From assembly GCA_029990175.1 (NCBI GenBank), contig JARKIP010000023.1, positions 25,005,501 through 25,069,500 on the forward strand: a stretch of DNA of 64,000 nucleotides. The letters are read 5' to 3'. The notes beneath the pieces are model-generated. The model was not told the DNA's origin and did not search any database. It saw only the letters and a program-made list of their open reading frames with translations. Origin of the DNA: Petunia secreta. Its lineage: Eukaryota; Streptophyta; Magnoliopsida; Solanales; Solanaceae. This document shows, in pieces, positions 58,747 through 64,000 of this stretch; within the stretch, counting starts at the first letter, position 1, and each line of letters begins with the position of its first letter. The translations under genes were made by a program, and so were the position numbers.

Positions 58747-59826
58747 ATTCTTCGGTTTAATGGTCGACTATGTGTTCCTGATGCTGGGGATTTGAGGCAG
58801 TCAGTACTCGGTGAAGCTCATAGCTCGCGTTATTCTATTCATCCTTGTATCACAAAAATGTATCAGGACCTCCGAGAGCTATACTGGTGGAAGGGGATGA
58901 AGAGAGATGTATTTGATTATGTATCTCGTTGCTTGAACTGTCAGCAGGTTAAGTTCGAGCACCGGAGACCAGAAGGGTTAGCTCAGGCATTGCCCATTCC
59001 CGAGTGGAAGTGGGAGCACATCACGATGGATTTTATAGTTGGTCTGCCAAAGACCCTGCGGCGCCATGATTCAGTCTGGGTCATTGTCGACCGACTGAGT
59101 AAATCAGCTCACTTTATCCCTGTAAAGACTACTGATTCAGCTCGGAACTTGGCACGGATTTTCATTGAGCAAGTGGTTAGGCTGCATGGTACTCCTGTAT
59201 CCATTATCTCAGATCGTGGTTCCCAGTTTACTTCTCAGTTCTGGCAGTCTTTTCAGAGAGAGTTGGGGACCCAGGTGCAGCTTAGTACAACATTCCATCC
59301 TCAGACTGACGGTCAGTCCGAGCGGGTTATTCAAATTTTAGAAGACATGTTGAGATCTTGTGCATTGGACTTCGGGGGTTACTGGGATGATCATTTGGCG
59401 TTAGCGGAGTTCTCTTATAATAATAGCTATCAGTCTTCTATTCAGATGGCACCATTTGAGGCCTTATACGGTCGTCGATGTCGTTCTCCTATTGGCTGGT
59501 TTGAGTCTCGAGATGTCGAGGTGATGAGTTCAGATATGGTTCGTCAGACTCTTGAGGTTGTTCGTATTATTCAGGATCGTTTACGGACCGCCCAGAGTAG
59601 GCAGATTTCATATTCGAACCGGAGGAGCCGAGAGTTAGAGTTCGAGGTCGGGGACATGGTATTTCTGAAAGTGTCACCGATGCGAGGTGTAAAGAGATTT
59701 GGCAGAAAAGGAAAGCTTAGTCCCAGGTTCATTGGCCCTTTCCGTATCGAGAAGCGTATTGGTAAGGTAGCTTATCGGCTCGACTTGCCAGCTTCTATGC
59801 CAGTTCACTCAGTTTTCCATGTATAG
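58747..59826 (+). pseudogene. Integrase of element A
   Basis: The zinc-binding HHCC motif spans EAHSSRYSIHPC to CLNCQQVK (58813-58950). The catalytic core keeps all three acidic residues: ITMDFIVG (59021), IISDRGSQF (59204) and TDGQSERV (59306), with 35 residues between the last two (DX35E). The GPY/F-like module KLSPRFIGPF and AYRLDLPAS are present near 59720-59800. The frame is open for 344 codons until TAG at 59824, in the conserved VFHV segment. Confidence 0.92.
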
Positions 59827-60093
59827 ATGCTTCGAAAGTGTATCCGAGATCCTTCCGAAGTGATCGAATTAGACCCTGCTCAGCTAGATGTGAATCTGGC
59901 TTACGAGTAGTTCCCAGTTGCTATAGTAGCACGTGATATCCGGAAGCTTCATTCGAAGCAGATTTCGATGGTTCGAGTGCGATGGAATAATTGTCCACAT
60001 GAGGAGGACACTTGGGAGCTTGAGTCTAGTATGCGTGAGAGGTATCCTTACCTCTTCGACGATTCAGGTTCGAACTTGATCTTTAAAGCCTAA
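59827..60093 (+). pseudogene. C-terminal chromodomain-like region of element A pol
   Basis: After FHV-stop-MLRKCIRDPS a stop at 59908 lies at the beginning of the chromodomain-like segment EFPVAIVARD. It continues with KLHSKQISMVRVRWNN, EEDTWELE, and ends SNLIFKA at TAA 60091. The order VxxxW...EEDTWE is that of chromovirus integrase chromodomains, which target insertion to chromatin marks. The aromatic cage is incomplete, so it may be of the divergent class. Confidence 0.8.
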
Positions 60094-60193
60094 AAGTTCT
60101 AATCATTGTATATGATTTTGATTTCGTAATAAATATCATTGAAAAATTAGTGTAAGCATTCTCATTGGGAGTGAAATCTATTATAGACTCTTG

Positions 60194-60231
60194 CTCGTTC
60201 GAGGACGAACGAGAGTCTGAGTGGAGGAGAA
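60194..60231 (+). other. Pre-PPT hairpin and polypurine tract of element A
   Basis: CTCGTTCG-AGGA-CGAACGAG (60194-60213), then GAGTGGAGGAGAA up to the 3' LTR. Identical hairpin and spacing to element B. Confidence 0.85.
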
Positions 60232-62441
60232 TGAAACGACCTCGGTCAGTCGTTTCGGAAGTTAGGACTCCGATTGACGTGCTGATAATTTTAAAATATT
60301 CGTAAGGTCCATTAGGACCTGTCTGTAAAATTTGAGCTAAATCGGACTTCGTTTGGTAGGCATCGGAAGAAGGGTTCAGTTTTTATTTTCAATAAGTATT
60401 AAAAAGAGATTTTTGAGCTCGGTTTTGGGCGAGTGAGTTCCGATTCGAAATCCGAAAGCGCCGTTAGGTTCGTATGATTATTTAGTTTCCGCTAAAATGC
60501 CGAAAGTTAAATAATTTAACCTTTTTCCTTTAAATTCGCATCTTGAGTTTCGGGAGTCCGATTTGAGATCCGTCTTCGCGAGTATGTTACATATATTTTG
60601 TATAGCTTACTTGAAAAATTTGGGATCATTTCGACTTCTCTAGGGTTCCATTTTAATTTTAATCGTCGTACCGAATTTAAAAAAAATAAATAAAAAATAA
60701 AAAATAAAATAATAATTAAAAACATAACTAAAGGTCGGTTGGCTAAGGGTAATCCCTTAGCCATCAGCTACATATGATTCACGCAGAACTATTTTTAACA
60801 AAAGAGAGAAAAAGGAGTGGAAAAATAGTGGAATTTCTTCCCCAAATATTCAGGTAATGATGTTAACTCATTATCTTAGCTTATTACGTGTGTTTGAATA
60901 TATTTTTATGGTAAAAATAGGAATATTAGACGTCGCCCTAATGACGTAAATTGATATTTTAAAGGGTCAATTGGACCCCGATGATGGAAATGATTATATA
61001 TTCATACTCAGTGAGTTATGGGCAACATATAAATATAATTTATTTAGGGTTTGGTTATAGGACTTTAAACCCTGTATATAGGCCTGGCCTGCGTATTGCG
61101 TATGCGAATAGGGTATCAGGTTCCTAACTGGATTGCCCTAAAACATAAGGAATGAAGCCTTTAGCTTTATTTGATATAATTTTTCTGCTTATTGAATAGA
61201 GCGGGATCGTTTGGCGGTTAATCCAAAGGAAAAAGCAGTGGTTGAGTAACATGGCTTGCTTTGGAATACGGTAAGTGTTTATATCCATTTCTTTGGAGGC
61301 ACTTGGCCTCGTGGATTTTCTACCACGTGTTCCTTACGTGTGTAGCTGCCGATAGGCGTACTCATTACGCCTTAGCCTTTGATTTACATTCTATATTATA
61401 TATTATGTCCTGTTATTGCTATTGCATTGGGAATCTGAGTATTGTACTTTGGCTTGGGGTTGGCATCTGCTTCCCGGCTGTTGATGAGAGTCCTGTGCCG
61501 GTGAAGGGTTATTATTGCATCACATTGCATTCATATGCATTACATTGCATATCATACTGAGTGCAGGAGTATTCCGCCTCAGCTTTACATTTTATCGGGT
61601 GCAGGAGTATTCCGCCCCAGGAGAGTGCAGGAGTATTCCGCCTCTGGCTCTGGTTTATATTTTATCGGGTGCAGGAGTATTCCGCCCCAGGAGCAGGAGT
61701 ATTCCGCTCCAGTTGGTTAGCAGATTGGATTCCCCTCGAATGCAGGAGTATTCCGCTTCGGGATGGGATTATGGGCACATGTGAGCCTTTGCATCTCATT
61801 TCATTTCATCTCATTTCATTTCATTTCATCTCATTCCATTTCATTTCATACTATTGTGTATATTTTCTGTACATGACTACCGTTTCTGCTTATATGTGCA
61901 TTGCTTATTTGTTGATTGTTGTCTGGTTCTGTTTCCCTGACTAGCGTATCTATTTTTCGAGGTTGCTAGTTTGTCCTCACTTATTGAGTCCTTATGACTC
62001 AGCCCCCTATTTGTTCTTGTATTTTCTTTTCGTTCGGCAGATTCTGCACCAGGACCCAGCCAGTTGTGCCGTGATTGAGGAGTAGTATGTTCTCAGCTGT
62101 CTACGGTGAGCCATCCTGTTCATTGCGGCCACCAACTTCAGATATTACAGTTTTCCTTACTTTTTCTCCCTTCGGGAGATGTGTATATCTTTTGGCCTTC
62201 TTAGATGTCTGATCTAGAAACCTTTAAAATTGTGTATTCTGGGTAGTTAGTGGTATTATTCAGACAGCTTGTATATTTGTCTATCCTTGAGAGTTATCTT
62301 ATATTGTTAAAGTTTGGTTCAGTTTCATTTCAAGGTAATTCTTCACAATTTATATCGATTCAGTCAATAGGGTTCGCCCGATAGGTTTAGGAGAGGTGGT
62401 CGGGTGCCCGCACGGCCTAACCGAGAATTTGGGTCGTGTCA
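60232..62441 (+). repeat. 3' LTR of element A
   Basis: 2210 bp, TGAAACGACC to GTCGTGTCA. Lacks ~55 bp near 60485 and ~35 bp near 60805 that are present in the 5' LTR. Confidence 0.93.
61557..61761 (+). repeat. Hairpin array in 3' LTR of element A (6 units)
   Basis: Same six arm pairs in the same order as the 5' LTR. Differences to the 5' copy are single substitutions in spacers and loops (for example TTCCGCCCC here against TTCTGCCCC there). Confidence 0.85.
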
Positions 62442-62956
62442 CTAAGGCACCAGAAGAATAAAAGAAGAATCACCATACCTGGTGCCTGAACCGATACTAA
62501 GTTCTCCAACGCTATCAACTACTGGTGTCGCCGGTTAAACTAAGCTCTCTCATCTTTCCTAAAATATATTTTTTTTCTTCTTTTTTTTATTGCTAGGGAC
62601 TAAGACAAAGACTTATATAAGCCCTAAAAAAATGAGAAGTTAGCAAATGAGTTATGGGCCTAGCCCATTATTCCACATTTATAAAATATTGCCAAGATGT
62701 TTAAATCCCAACTAGAAAGTAGAAAGTCCAATTGACCCGATAGCCGACTAATCATTTTTATAGAGTTATTTTCTATCATACAAATTATAAAAATACGCTC
62801 CATAATATCCTACTAAAATAATTAATGTATAGCTAACGGTATAAATTCTTATAAAAATATTGAGTTGTCACATCATCATACAAACTTATTGGAACTACAA
62901 AAAATATATTGAAATCAGGGCTCCGGTTTACCAAAATGACCGGGCGGGTCGTTGCA
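62442..62956 (-). repeat. 3' LTR of a minus-strand Gypsy element, proximal part
   Basis: On the minus strand the LTR starts TGCAACGACCCGCCCGG at 62956, just after the purine tract AAGTGGGGAAAA. It continues to 62442, where element A interrupts it, and resumes at 52652. The start is of the same type as the TGAAACGACC start of the Tekay LTRs. Confidence 0.7.
62612..62621 (-). promoter_or_regulatory. Candidate LTR promoter (TATA box) of the minus-strand Gypsy element
   Basis: CTTATATAAG on the minus strand lies about 340 bp inside the LTR, a usual place for the U3 promoter. Confidence 0.45.
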
Positions 62957-64000
62957 ATTTTCCCCACTTGGACTTATTCGTCCACGAACGAACCAAGCAC
63001 AAAGTCAGCGACACAACCTCCGTCCGAAGACCACCAATCATCCACGAAATTTTTCTAAGTTTTAAAATTCTCAAAAATTTCCGCAGCATCTCCTCTAAAA
63101 CTGAAGGATCCCTGGAAATACCAAACAACCACTACAACCACAAACAACCACGAGATACAACTGCCACACTGAGAATAACTCAATAATAATCAAAGTGCCT
63201 CACACGACATCAACATCAAAAGGTCGAACATAGAGATACCAAGATAAGAAGGAACGAGAGCAAATCTTAAATCTCAACGACAACACCAACCTTCCAATAT
63301 CAACATAATACCGTAAATCTCGCTAAGGCTCAAAATCTACGAAAATTTCGGCAGCACTTCCACTATAATTGAGCAACCACCGGACTATCAACAGCTACAA
63401 CAAACCAAAAGGCATAACTATCCAATAAAAAGTAAACTAGCGACATCATATAAATATCTAAAATCAAATTAATACCATGGGACCCCACCCGGTTACAACT
63501 AAAATCAAAATAATACATAAGCAACAAGAATAGCAAGGAAAGAACAAACCTAAATCAATGAACGCCGGGATATCTCATCCACGCATTCAACCCTAACTAT
63601 CTAAGAAATATCATCGGTGAACGATCTCACACGGAGCAATTTGAACCTCACATGTCTCAACACCAAACCAGGTGGCACAAAACCAATCATTACATGGAGG
63701 AATAATAACACTCGACCGACCGAACGGTACCAGCTGAACGCACCAAGTCTAGAAGCAACAACACCGATTTATCCTCTATCACTAACCACAGATGGAAACC
63801 TCAAATCAACGGTCAAAGCATAACAAGAATCACCGATTAAAAACATTCACATAACTGGCGCCAAGCCAACTCGGGCTTCACTTACACAAGTCTCTGACCT
63901 TGTAAGACATAGGGTATAACACTCCTTAAAACTCAAAAGAAACAACTTGAGTACAATTAATCGAAACATCTAATCCCGCGAACAAACACCATTCGAACAT
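62957..64000 (-). mobile_element. Internal 3' end of the minus-strand Gypsy element (runs off window)
   Basis: Minus-strand purine tract AAGTGGGGAAAA directly abuts the LTR, preceded by GTTCGTGGACGAAT, a weaker version of the pre-PPT hairpin of elements A and B. Further in, no clear pol motif was read in the ~1 kb available, so this is 3' untranslated or decayed sequence. Confidence 0.55.

Larger units (their letters stand above)
52653..62441 (+). mobile_element. Tekay-type chromovirus element A, structurally complete, coding region mutated
   Basis: 9.79 kb: 5' LTR, primer site, gag-pol, pre-PPT hairpin, polypurine tract and 3' LTR are all present. The target duplication is CAAAG (52648-52652) against CTAAG (62442-62446), one mismatch. 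Both LTRs start TGAAACGAC and end GTCGTGTCA. It is placed in the Ty3/Gypsy chromoviruses, Tekay (Del) lineage, by the C-terminal chromodomain-like region, tRNA-iMet primer and 2.2-kb LTRs. Eight in-frame stops and two single-base indels prevent expression of a polyprotein. It sits inside the LTR of an older minus-strand Gypsy element. Confidence 0.93.

Noticed and set aside
62860..63823. Frames of up to 108 codons near the right end
   Set aside because: No domain matches, and the DNA reads better as the 3' untranslated end of a minus-strand Gypsy element.

Overview
This window is plant nuclear DNA made almost entirely of nested, broken transposable elements, and it is probably from a Solanaceae genome. 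The lineage rests on a SolS-like SINE, SIRE-type Copia, Tat-type and Tekay-type Gypsy LTR elements and a COMT-like methyltransferase, all recognised from memory of these families. No intact protein-coding gene was found. The only host gene recognised is a two-exon type I O-methyltransferase on the minus strand, and it carries a stop codon and a frameshift.

Layout. 1-21609 is a Tat-like Gypsy stretch: internal DNA (1-4703), an LTR (4704-4885 plus 13464-13883) split by a Tekay-type element (4886-13463), a second internal remnant (13884-18910) and a second LTR (18911-21609). 22190-24040 is a minus-strand Copia fragment. 24971-27984 is the O-methyltransferase pseudogene, and a Tekay solo LTR (28250-30640, perfect TSD) lies about 265 bp upstream of its start codon. 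31719-34526 holds three small elements: a MITE-like repeat, a SINE with a 15-bp TSD and a non-autonomous CACTA element with a 3-bp TSD. 35547-38130 is an intron-containing, gypsy-type gag-like pseudogene. 38150-45977 is a SIRE-type Copia element with an additional ORF after pol, cut off by a Tekay LTR fragment (45978-46296). 48591-50691 is a non-autonomous Mutator-like element with a perfect 9-bp TSD and three tandem arrays. 50735-62956 is the 3' LTR of a minus-strand Gypsy element, split by a structurally complete but mutated Tekay chromovirus (52653-62441).

Most promising signals: (i) Tekay LTRs carry arrays of 4 to 8 hairpins whose loop core is constant while the stem arms change in a compensatory way; (ii) the SIRE-type element contains at least ten exact copies of the near-palindrome GGAACNGKTCC, in all three coding frames and in non-coding DNA; (iii) a plant-transposon-domain ORF with its own TATA-like box sits in the env position of the SIRE element; (iv) paired hairpins and rapidly changing tandem arrays lie in the Tat non-coding region. 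All alignments and counts were made by eye.
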